This document shows, piece after piece, positions 21,573 through 29,517 of a stretch of 64,000 bases of DNA. The stretch covers positions 1 to 64,000 of IMG/VR virus record IMGVR_UViG_3300023179_000082; one strand, 5' to 3'. Every line of letters begins with the position of its first letter. Positions within the stretch are counted from its first letter, which is position 1. Made by a program: the position numbers and the translations under genes. The stretch is from a virus. A model generated the notes under the pieces. It saw only the letters and a program-made list of their open reading frames with translations, was not told the DNA's origin and did not search any database.

Positions 21573-24500
21573 TTATTGTTGTAACACTGTTGGAGTGAGG
21601 CTAGCCACGATAACTATATCGTTTGCAGTAGCACCATTAACAAAAATTTCATAAGGTGCACAGCGAACTTCGTATAAATCACCAAATTTTTGGTTTGGAT
21701 CTTGTGGTACGACAACAACAGAGTTAATTAAATCACCTAATTCAACATGCAAATAAGCTGTTAATTCACTAAAATAGAAAGTATCACCAAAATTCCATTT
21801 ATCCAAACTAAAATAGCTGTTTAGGGCAGTTAATGTAGCACTGCGTATTTGACTATCGCTAGCTGTTGTAAAAGGACTTTTGATTATTTTAATCGTACCA
21901 CGTAATGCAGGACTTGCTTTTTGTCCAAATAATGGTTTAAATTGTACACTATTGAGCACTACACTATCACTTAACATTTTGTAATTATCAACATCACCAT
22001 AAGCTTGAGTTAGTTGATTGATTGTAGGCACAGGTGGTTCTACCAATACATCAGTTGTATCGTTTAACCAATTAGTATATTCTGTATAATATTGTTGCGT
22101 GACCAAATATAAATCAATAATATTGGTTGTTGCAGGATCAACACGTGTAGTATTATTACTATTATGTCGATATTGGAAAATAATAGCACCACGTCCTGTT
22201 TCCACACTGTATTCATTAGTTACATCACTTAACGATACAGTATTAGTTACATTGTTAAGCACTGTATCATACCAACCTGCTACTGTTTTAATCGTACCAT
22301 TAGTAGCAGTTGTACCTGTTAATGGTGTAGTCAAGCTTGGATCAGTATATAAAGCAAACGTTGTTGATGTATATCCCGTAGTTTTTACATAACGTACACC
22401 GTTGTTCGCACCTGCTCCCGTAATAACCACACGTTGTCCATCAGCAAACGAATGAACCGCAGTGGTAACAACTGCAGGAGTTGCATTAGTAATACTTACT
22501 ATAGTATAGGATACAGGATCATAGTCAGTATAGAAAGTTGTTCCTGCAGGATACAAGTAACGATTGGCAAATACGTCTGCGTAAGTTTCTTGTGCAATCA
22601 CGATGGCACCGTTGGGTACAATTTCTTGACGATATAAACCTAACGCATCGGTAATTGTACGGAAAAATACATACGGATATGGACTTGTTGTTGTATCAGT
22701 AATTAATTCAAAGAAATCAGGATCAATAGGATAGCCTGTATCTGAATCTACACTTGTAATTTCTACAGCGTAATCATCAGTATAACCATCAGTTTGTACA
22801 GGTTGCGCTATAATATCCAAATAATAATCTGTTCCCAATGGTTGAGCAGATTGTAAATTAGAATTAGTGCCTTGAATATTAACAAAATCAGCTATTGTTC
22901 TACCACTTTTGTTATCAAATACTTTTTCAAATGAATCAAAAAAGAACCTAACTTGCTCTACACTACCAAAATAATACTGTAATGTACGATAACGCACAAT
23001 GTATACATTATCTGTACTATTAAAAGTAAAGCTCATAAAGTAACTTGTTGGTACTACTGAACTTGTTGGTATAGGTTGTATAACTTCCCAACGTTCTAAA
23101 TTAGAAGTAATACTATTATCAAAACTTAAAGCAAAATCTTGATGCAATTGTATTAAATTTAAACATTGACGTATAATAGTGTTACTTAATGAAGTATCAA
23201 TCGATGGAATAATGCCTGTTGCTGTGGTTGTTACTGTACCACCACTAGAATAAGCAGTGTAAATGGCTGTATTAACAGGATTTTCTAAAGCAGGATCATT
23301 ATATAGACCAAATGTTGTTGCACCATATCCTGATGCTTTGGCATAGTATGTCTTACCATTAATTTCAGTCATACCTACTACACCCGTAATTACTACTTCT
23401 TGTCCATCAATTAAATAATGTGAGCTGCTAAGGGTAACGACCCCTGGGGTGGCTTGGGTTAATCCCGTTACAGTATAAGTTTCATTCATTGTTTTATCAA
23501 TGATAGCAGTTTGTGGAACATATTCACTAAGGGTAATCGGTCCGCTACCTGTATCTAAATTACCCACACCATAATTACTACCATCACCAATAACTTCTTC
23601 TACCCCAACCCAAATATATGTTTTATCACCTATAGTATAGTTTGGTGTGCGTGTAACAATACGATTATTCTTATCAAAGCATTGTGTATCAGGATCAGGG
23701 CACACAAACTTAATCAAGGTACCTTGAGCAATATATTTTAAATCATAACCGTTAAGTGGACCAACTGTTTGAGGATAATCAGCAGTAGTGCTAATATAGA
23801 AATATCCTGTTACATTGTCACTATTTACTGTGGACAAGTTCCAATATACTTGATAATCACCTGTTACACCTGCAGGAGTGTAATATCCACTATAGCGTGG
23901 ATAATATTCTAGATAATATTGTTGACATTGTGCGCTACTTATAATTTGTTTAAAGTTTTGTGTTAAAAATTCTGTAGCAAAATTAATATTACTTAAACTA
24001 AATGTTGTAGCAGATGTTGGCGCACCTGTTGTTGTATCATCGCCATTTGCTATCCATAATGCACCATCATTAGCAAATACGTTAGTACTACTATATTTTC
24101 CTGTTGGGTCAAGCAAGTCTAAACCACGTGTTACACCAATACTACTGCGATTCAGTGCTTTAGACTTGATAATACTATTATATAAAGTATATGGAAAATT
24201 AGTATAATCTTCGCCATTAACCATACGATTTTGCGTATAGTATCTTGCAGGAGCACGTTCTTTAATGCTGACTAAACTTTCACGTGTTAATGCTGTGTTA
24301 ATTGGGTTTTGTAAGCTTAATGTAAGGGTTAATGTTTCAACACGGTTAGTACGACTTAGGTACCCAATATTTACTGTAATACCTTGTATTTCATTAGGAT
24401 CAATGGTATACTTCAACGCATTACCACTACGAACATATGCTCTAAATGCACCTACGGGAATTTCAGCGAAAACACCATCACCAAATACGTACGTAACTTG

Positions 24501-25508
24501 GTCATTAGCACGTGAGGTCACACTGAAAATAGTTCGTAAACTATTTTCAAGCTGTAGTTGAGAATTAGCATAAATGCTTTCTACTTGAGTCCAAATTTGG
24601 TCAGTATTGCCTTGTGAGTCTAATTTAAATAACCATGTATCTGTATTGTTGATACCTTCAATATTAATAAATTGTATATTATTTTCTACTGCATCAGGAA
24701 AGTTAAAATCTACATTTTGCAATACACCTTGTTTAAAATAAACAAACCATCCTGTGTTAGAACTGCCATATCCTAAGCGATCATTTTGATATAATATATT
24801 AAATGTACCACTTGGTGCGGGTGGTATTTCGTATAGATAATCACGATTTAAACTAGTTACACTGACCACTTCGAAGTTCATATCTACACCATCTACTTGT
24901 GCAACAAATGGAACAATAGGCAAATACCCCCCAGGTATACTTAACGTATACTCGTCTGTTTTTGTACCAAGTAGGGTAGCGGAGTTACCCGGTTTGCCTA
25001 CGTATTGACTACTAATCAGTGCGCTATTAATAATTGAAGTAAATTGTGTTTGCCAATATGGGTTAGCAGGATCATTCCACTGTATAGGTTGATTGGCTAA
25101 TGGTGTGCCATTAATATCACGTATATCTTCAGTAGTTTGTATGGCAGTAACTTTTAGTGTGCCTTGTGCTGTTACATTACGTTTTGGTGTATAACTAACA
25201 AGATTGGCAAGTTTAATAACACTGTCACGTCTTTCTGCGGTATCAATAAAATTTTCACGTGCATTAAGGTCACTACGAAAAGCAAGTGCCTGACCCATAT
25301 ATGCCATCACATCTAGCAGTGCGATAAATTCACTACTTTCTATATAATCATTAAAAGTTTCAGGATAGTAGGTGGTAAGATAATCAATAAAAGTTTTACG
25401 TAAGGTTTCGTAATCGTAGCTAACAAAATCAGCTTCACGATAAGTTTGATATATTTTTTTCCAATCTTGTACACCAAAAAGCGCACTTTGTCTGCTACTA
25501 GATGCCAT
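21573..25508 (-). CDS. 6: Baseplate wedge protein gp6-like, enlarged (1311 aa)
   Basis: T4-type gp6 forms the inner ring of baseplate wedges and belongs to the Baseplate_J-related proteins. The N-terminal 100 residues (DWKKIYQTYREADF, ETLRKTFIDYLTTYYPETFNDYIESS, AYMGQALAFR) and the middle (ALTRESLVSIKERAPARYYTQNRMVNGEDY, near residues 405-435, with the typical ERAP and V-x-GEDY elements) match the family. At 1311 residues it is about twice T4 gp6 (660 aa). The excess includes FCCH-like beta modules near residues 677-760 and 1000-1080. The C-terminus (ALNSYFSLDKWNFGDTFYFSEL, YLHVELGDLINSV) is again family-like. The start is supported by AAGGA 6 nt upstream and a perfect TATAAATA at 25527-25534. 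It lies between gp25 and the giant gene, as gp6 does in related phages. Confidence 0.9.
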   Translation of the reverse strand: MASSSRQSALFGVQDWKKIYQTYREADFVSYDYETLRKTFIDYLTTYYPETFNDYIESSEFIALLDVMAYMGQALAFRSDLNARENFIDTAERRDSVIKLANLVSYTPKRNVTAQGTLKVTAIQTTEDIRDINGTPLANQPIQWNDPANPYWQTQFTSIINSALISSQYVGKPGNSATLLGTKTDEYTLSIPGGYLPIVPFVAQVDGVDMNFEVVSVTSLNRDYLYEIPPAPSGTFNILYQNDRLGYGSSNTGWFVYFKQGVLQNVDFNFPDAVENNIQFINIEGINNTDTWLFKLDSQGNTDQIWTQVESIYANSQLQLENSLRTIFSVTSRANDQVTYVFGDGVFAEIPVGAFRAYVRSGNALKYTIDPNEIQGITVNIGYLSRTNRVETLTLTLSLQNPINTALTRESLVSIKERAPARYYTQNRMVNGEDYTNFPYTLYNSIIKSKALNRSSIGVTRGLDLLDPTGKYSSTNVFANDGALWIANGDDTTTGAPTSATTFSLSNINFATEFLTQNFKQIISSAQCQQYYLEYYPRYSGYYTPAGVTGDYQVYWNLSTVNSDNVTGYFYISTTADYPQTVGPLNGYDLKYIAQGTLIKFVCPDPDTQCFDKNNRIVTRTPNYTIGDKTYIWVGVEEVIGDGSNYGVGNLDTGSGPITLSEYVPQTAIIDKTMNETYTVTGLTQATPGVVTLSSSHYLIDGQEVVITGVVGMTEINGKTYYAKASGYGATTFGLYNDPALENPVNTAIYTAYSSGGTVTTTATGIIPSIDTSLSNTIIRQCLNLIQLHQDFALSFDNSITSNLERWEVIQPIPTSSVVPTSYFMSFTFNSTDNVYIVRYRTLQYYFGSVEQVRFFFDSFEKVFDNKSGRTIADFVNIQGTNSNLQSAQPLGTDYYLDIIAQPVQTDGYTDDYAVEITSVDSDTGYPIDPDFFELITDTTTSPYPYVFFRTITDALGLYRQEIVPNGAIVIAQETYADVFANRYLYPAGTTFYTDYDPVSYTIVSITNATPAVVTTAVHSFADGQRVVITGAGANNGVRYVKTTGYTSTTFALYTDPSLTTPLTGTTATNGTIKTVAGWYDTVLNNVTNTVSLSDVTNEYSVETGRGAIIFQYRHNSNNTTRVDPATTNIIDLYLVTQQYYTEYTNWLNDTTDVLVEPPVPTINQLTQAYGDVDNYKMLSDSVVLNSVQFKPLFGQKASPALRGTIKIIKSPFTTASDSQIRSATLTALNSYFSLDKWNFGDTFYFSELTAYLHVELGDLINSVVVVPQDPNQKFGDLYEVRCAPYEIFVNGATANDIVIVASLTPTVLQQ
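22285..22515 (-). repeat. FCCH-like module, divergent copy in gp6
   Basis: Protein segment SITNATPAVVT, then DGQRVVITGAG, then TGYTSTTFALYTDP and TNGT. It aligns in order with the module at 23229-23480 but has lost the GM-x2-ING element. Boundaries approximate. Confidence 0.5.
23229..23480 (-). repeat. FCCH-like module, first copy in gp6
   Basis: Residues about 677-760 of gp6: TGLTQATPGVVT, DGQEVVITGVVGM, ING-x-TYYAK, ATTFGLY, YTAYSSGGT. Closely matches the module at the C-terminus of the giant protein (2718-2980), indicating module exchange between tail genes. Confidence 0.6.
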
Positions 25509-25526
25509 ATGTTGTCCTTATATTGA

Positions 25527-25534
25527 TATTTATA
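25527..25534 (-). promoter_or_regulatory. Late promoter octamer TATAAATA for gp6
   Basis: Perfect T4 late consensus on the minus strand, 18 nt before the gp6 ATG, with an AAGGA ribosome site in between: a normal leadered arrangement. It overlaps the 3' end of gp25. Confidence 0.6.
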
Positions 25535-25976
25535 CCGTTGTAGCGACCCCTGAATTCCTATCTAAAAGAATTCCCAAATCTAGTGGTGTATTAAATGGTG
25601 TAAAAGCAAGTTCTAGCTCAATCAATACACCATTTTCTTGATTATTCACATAAACAGAATTTAAAATAATTCTTGGATCAGAATTAACAATTCTACGCAC
25701 TTCATTTTCAATTTGACCTAATACGGTTAAATTGTTAGGTTCAAAAACAAAATTCCATAACACTGAACCATAAGCAGGTTGACCAACCTTATCACCTTGT
25801 TTAATATTAAAAGCATTAAGTAAGTCACGAACAACTAAATTTTGATCAGTTAACGTAAATTTTTTAGTAATTGGTACAGGTTTAGAAATACCTGCAACGC
25901 CACCGTCTTTGCCTGGTTCGGTGAGGCGTGTAAGTTGTCCAACCTCTTGTGTTGAAAATCCGTAGTATGTAGCCAT
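25530..25976 (-). CDS. 25: Baseplate wedge protein gp25-like (148 aa)
   Basis: gp25 is the wedge component of the GPW/gp25 family found in all contractile tails and type VI secretion baseplates; it bridges gp6 and gp53. Size (148 aa; T4 gp25 is 132) and pattern fit: DQNLVVRDLLNAFNIKQGDKVGQ near the N-terminus, then GSVLWNFVFEPN, ENEVRRIVNSDPRIILNSV, and a beta-strand ending GVLIELELAFTPFNTPLDL. It lies directly upstream of gp6 (22-nt gap) in the same operon. A perfect TATAAATA (25984-25991) ends 7 nt before the ATG and no Shine-Dalgarno is visible, so its own transcript would have almost no leader. Confidence 0.92.
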   Translation of the reverse strand: MATYYGFSTQEVGQLTRLTEPGKDGGVAGISKPVPITKKFTLTDQNLVVRDLLNAFNIKQGDKVGQPAYGSVLWNFVFEPNNLTVLGQIENEVRRIVNSDPRIILNSVYVNNQENGVLIELELAFTPFNTPLDLGILLDRNSGVATTV

Positions 25977-25983
25977 AATATAT

Positions 25984-25991
25984 TATTTATA
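25984..25991 (-). promoter_or_regulatory. Late promoter octamer TATAAATA abutting gp25
   Basis: Perfect T4 late consensus on the minus strand. Only 7 nt separate it from the gp25 ATG at 25976, which predicts transcription starting about 2 nt before the start codon. Confidence 0.6.
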
Positions 25992-25998
25992 ACCTATT

Positions 25999-28900
25999 TT
26001 ACACAACATTTTGATCACTTGTCTCACCTGCTTCACCTTTTAACAATGCTGCATATGCTGCTTCAGCCGCTTCTTGACTTTTAAGTCTTGAATCTGCCTT
26101 TTCTACCCACAGTTTCAATAATCTTAAATAAGCGTCTTTATTAATTTTTCCTTCTTCATAATTCTGACTAATCTTTTGTCTATATAAAAGAAGTTCTTTA
26201 GTTTTTGCTGTTTCTTCTTGTACCTTTTGATATGCTTGCTCTAATGCTGATAATTGCTCATTTGGTTCTTCTTGTTTATTTTCTTCGGGTGTGAATACAG
26301 GAGCAGGTATACTTGAATCACCTACTAAACTACCTGCTTTTGCAACAATAGCATTATTATTAAACGTACCTGTGGCAATTGTTGGTATTTTAAAAGCACC
26401 TGCACTTGTTCCCAATGCTCCTAATCCTGCGTTAAGTTTTCCTGTTATACCACCTACTGACTTTGTTAAATCACCTTTTACAACATCTAAGCTAATATTA
26501 GGAGCAGAAAGTGCGTTTGGTAATGACGCTAAACCACCTGCTGCTTTTGTCAACGAACCACTTACCGCACCTGATAATGAATTAACTAACCCCGCAGCAG
26601 GTGATGAACCTTGTAATAATCCACTTAATGAACCTGCTGCACCACCTAACCCAAGTGTTGAACCAATTTGTGCAAGTGGGTTAGCGGTGGCGGTGCCTGG
26701 GATAGCGTTTTTCACTGTGTTTACCATAGCTCCGATGCCGCCTGGGAGGGCGTTAAGACCACTTGTTGCGCTTGTAGCTACTTCTCCTATACCACCTGTA
26801 ATTTTATTTGCTAATCCTTGCATATTTTGTGCGTTAATTACACCACCTGCTGCACTTGGTAAACCTGTTGCTGCTCCTGCAACAATACCTTTGGCATCTT
26901 TTTCTAATTCTTGATTAGCTTGTTTTAATTTTTGTAATGCTGCATCCCATGCTGCTTTATTATCATCAGTTTTATCAGCAAAGTAAGTATTCGATGCTTC
27001 TTTAACTTCTTTTTCTAACTGCGCAATATTGGCAAACTTTTTGACAACATCACTTTGTGGTAATACAGGATTTCCACCACCACCGACATTAGGTATATTT
27101 GCTTTGAAACTTGTAAATGATGACTCAATACCACGGAATGCTTGTTCAGACAATGACACTAACTGCCCTGCTTTACCTTGAATTGAACCTAACAAACCGC
27201 TTACTGCACCACCTATCGCACCTGCAGCTCCGCTTAAAGCACCTGCTGCGCCACCTAATGCACCTGTTGCTCCACTTAAAGCACCACCTAATGCACCTGC
27301 TACACCACCTAACGCACCTCCTAGTGCACCAACCGCACCACTAATTGCACTACCTGCAGCAGTTATTGCACCATTAATTGCTCCACCAATACTAGCAGCA
27401 ACACCTGCGCCACCACTTGATAATTTGTCAGCTAAACCACCTGCAAAGTTTCCACTTGCTAAATCATTACCAATTTTAGCAACAGCTTGTGCATTACCAC
27501 CTAATGCTTGGGTTACAGTGCTTATACCTTGATTTGCAACAGCCATTGCCATACCTGCCATTTGTGTTGGTGCAAGGTTTGGTGTCAATGCACCCGTTGA
27601 TTGTAATTGTTGTACACCTTGATTAACATTTTGTACAAATGCACTAGCTTGCGCTCCAACATTGTTTAATAATTGCTGTGGCGTGGAAGCACCTAATACA
27701 CCTGTTAATAAATTAGAACTGATTGCTTTATCAGGTGGTAATCCTGCTTGTAACGCTCTGTTAACGATAACGTCAGCGCCTGGCTTCATGAGACCTGCGT
27801 TCATCATTTGTGTTACGGTAGATACACCTGCACCAACCACGCCTTGTGCTGTGGCTGCAGCAGTACTTAAACCTGCATTGTTTACTGCATTTTGTGATAC
27901 CATAGCCAATGTAGTAGGTGTTGGCAAAGCATTCTTAGATGGTATAGGCACATTAGCATTAGCTGCTGTTACTGATGTTGATACAGGAGTGGTAGGGGCA
28001 CTAGGCGCAGAATCTAACACTGCTTGTGTGGCAGCAGGTGGTTGTGGTGGTGCTAATGGTGCAACTAAATTAGCCTGTACAGGTACCCCACCTGTTGAAC
28101 CATTGGTCTCTGCCATAGGATAGTGTGTTGGAGCACGTGTTACAATACTTTGTAATTTTAGTGGTGAACTAAACCAACCTTTTTCTTGTGAATAAGTTGT
28201 ATCATTATGATTTTTAGGTTCATTTTTTGGCACTTCTTCAGGTATAGTTCCTGTAGCACCTGTGTTTAAGTTTATTTTTGGTCCACCATTAATAAAGGTA
28301 GTTGCCTTACTTGCAAAACTTGCATCACCGCCACTTTGCAAACTCATTGCTCCACCAACAAATGTAGTATGTTTACCACCTGCACTAACCGCATGATCAG
28401 TGCCTACACGTTGAGTAAATGTTGTATCACTTTCTATACCAATGCTTTCTGCTTTGATTCGTAATTCTTTTTTTGCATTGATATTAATATTTTGATCAGC
28501 ATGAAAGTTAATATCTCCCAATGTTCTAACATTAAAACTATTAGTAGAAAATAAATCAATAGCACCTTCACTGTTTAATTCAATCCAACTTTGCCCATTA
28601 CTATGAATGATAAACAATGTTTGTCCATCATCACTCATTGTAATTTGATGACCTGCTGCACTACGTAACCTGATTTGCTGATTCTTTCCGTCAATAGTAC
28701 CATCATCCATGACAAGTGAATGACCACCTGTACGACCTATAACTTTAAATTTTTTAGGATTTTTTTCGTTTTGAATAGCTTGTTTGATTGTTCTATTATT
28801 AAAACCACCTTCGTAGATTTCGCCGCCTGGGGTGCTGATGCCAAACACTCTACTTGGTGTTTCACGATATGAACTACTACTAATCACACCACGTGTTGTA

Positions 28901-29508
28901 TCACGTATTAAACCTTGTTGCGCCAAAATAGCTGCTTGATAACTATGTACAGGACGTGGTTGATCGTAAAAAGTAGAACTATTATTGACACCATCGTTAT
29001 TAGTATTGATTTCACTTGTTGGTAATGCATCTGCTGCACCATAGGCATTAGCCTCTGTAGCATTTGGTATAAACCTCTTGTTCCCAGGCGCCACCGCAGG
29101 AACCATATTATGTGATTCTATTTTTGGTATACATCCTATATAATAACCTTGATTAATAGAACCATTAACAAATACACAAATTACTTCAGTGCCAATATCA
29201 GGTGGTGTAGCCCAAAAACCATAACTTTGTGGATTATTTTTAAAATCACCATAAGAATCACCTGCACTGCTACTATCTAATACACCATAAAATGGACTCA
29301 TATAACGTACAGGAATCCAATATGCATTATCTTCGGGGTTATTACTTTGTTGTAATCCTGCTATCCATACTTGAATAATACCACTATGACATGCATCAAT
29401 GGTTGATTTAACAATGCCAATACGTGGTTCTGTAATTAAAAACGCATTACCACGATCAGTTTTAAGTTGGTCAGGTACTCCTGTTGATTTTTGTATATTG
29501 TTTGCCAT
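25999..29508 (-). CDS. 5: Baseplate hub/spike protein, gp5-like without lysozyme domain (1169 aa)
   Basis: The N-terminal region (IGIVKSTIDACHSGIIQVWIAGL, then YGFWATPPDIGTEVICVFVNG and YYIGCIP, residues about 28-128) is the OB-fold of VgrG/gp5 proteins. Residues about 265-405 (GHSLVMDDG, IRLRSAAGHQITMSDDGQT, WIELNSEGAIDL, DINFHADQNININAKKEL) form the repetitive strand pattern of the gp5 C-terminal beta-helix needle. T4 gp5 carries a lysozyme domain between these parts; none is visible here. The C-terminal half is an extension: Pro/Ala-rich linker, long Gly/Ala-rich repeats (DNA about 27185-27365) and a charged helical tail ending GETSDQNVV. The start is supported by GAGGTAAG just upstream, inside the 9-nt gap after the 898-aa gene. 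Confidence 0.82.
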   Translation of the reverse strand: MANNIQKSTGVPDQLKTDRGNAFLITEPRIGIVKSTIDACHSGIIQVWIAGLQQSNNPEDNAYWIPVRYMSPFYGVLDSSSAGDSYGDFKNNPQSYGFWATPPDIGTEVICVFVNGSINQGYYIGCIPKIESHNMVPAVAPGNKRFIPNATEANAYGAADALPTSEINTNNDGVNNSSTFYDQPRPVHSYQAAILAQQGLIRDTTRGVISSSSYRETPSRVFGISTPGGEIYEGGFNNRTIKQAIQNEKNPKKFKVIGRTGGHSLVMDDGTIDGKNQQIRLRSAAGHQITMSDDGQTLFIIHSNGQSWIELNSEGAIDLFSTNSFNVRTLGDINFHADQNININAKKELRIKAESIGIESDTTFTQRVGTDHAVSAGGKHTTFVGGAMSLQSGGDASFASKATTFINGGPKINLNTGATGTIPEEVPKNEPKNHNDTTYSQEKGWFSSPLKLQSIVTRAPTHYPMAETNGSTGGVPVQANLVAPLAPPQPPAATQAVLDSAPSAPTTPVSTSVTAANANVPIPSKNALPTPTTLAMVSQNAVNNAGLSTAAATAQGVVGAGVSTVTQMMNAGLMKPGADVIVNRALQAGLPPDKAISSNLLTGVLGASTPQQLLNNVGAQASAFVQNVNQGVQQLQSTGALTPNLAPTQMAGMAMAVANQGISTVTQALGGNAQAVAKIGNDLASGNFAGGLADKLSSGGAGVAASIGGAINGAITAAGSAISGAVGALGGALGGVAGALGGALSGATGALGGAAGALSGAAGAIGGAVSGLLGSIQGKAGQLVSLSEQAFRGIESSFTSFKANIPNVGGGGNPVLPQSDVVKKFANIAQLEKEVKEASNTYFADKTDDNKAAWDAALQKLKQANQELEKDAKGIVAGAATGLPSAAGGVINAQNMQGLANKITGGIGEVATSATSGLNALPGGIGAMVNTVKNAIPGTATANPLAQIGSTLGLGGAAGSLSGLLQGSSPAAGLVNSLSGAVSGSLTKAAGGLASLPNALSAPNISLDVVKGDLTKSVGGITGKLNAGLGALGTSAGAFKIPTIATGTFNNNAIVAKAGSLVGDSSIPAPVFTPEENKQEEPNEQLSALEQAYQKVQEETAKTKELLLYRQKISQNYEEGKINKDAYLRLLKLWVEKADSRLKSQEAAEAAYAALLKGEAGETSDQNVV
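27185..27365 (-). repeat. Gly/Ala-rich tandem repeat tract in gp5-like protein
   Basis: DNA with a loose 12-15 bp period (minus strand GGTGGTGCA/GGTGCATTA units) encoding variants of GALGGA, GAAGAL and GAIGGAV, with many small-xxx-small spacings. It joins the spike region to the C-terminal helical part. Confidence 0.6.
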
Positions 29509-29517
29509 AACTTACCT

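Noticed and set aside
26291-28123. Rightward ORFs of 207 and 153 codons opposite the gp5-like gene
   Set aside because: They are antisense shadows of Gly/Ala/Pro-rich codons in the real leftward gene; no ribosome sites or known domains.
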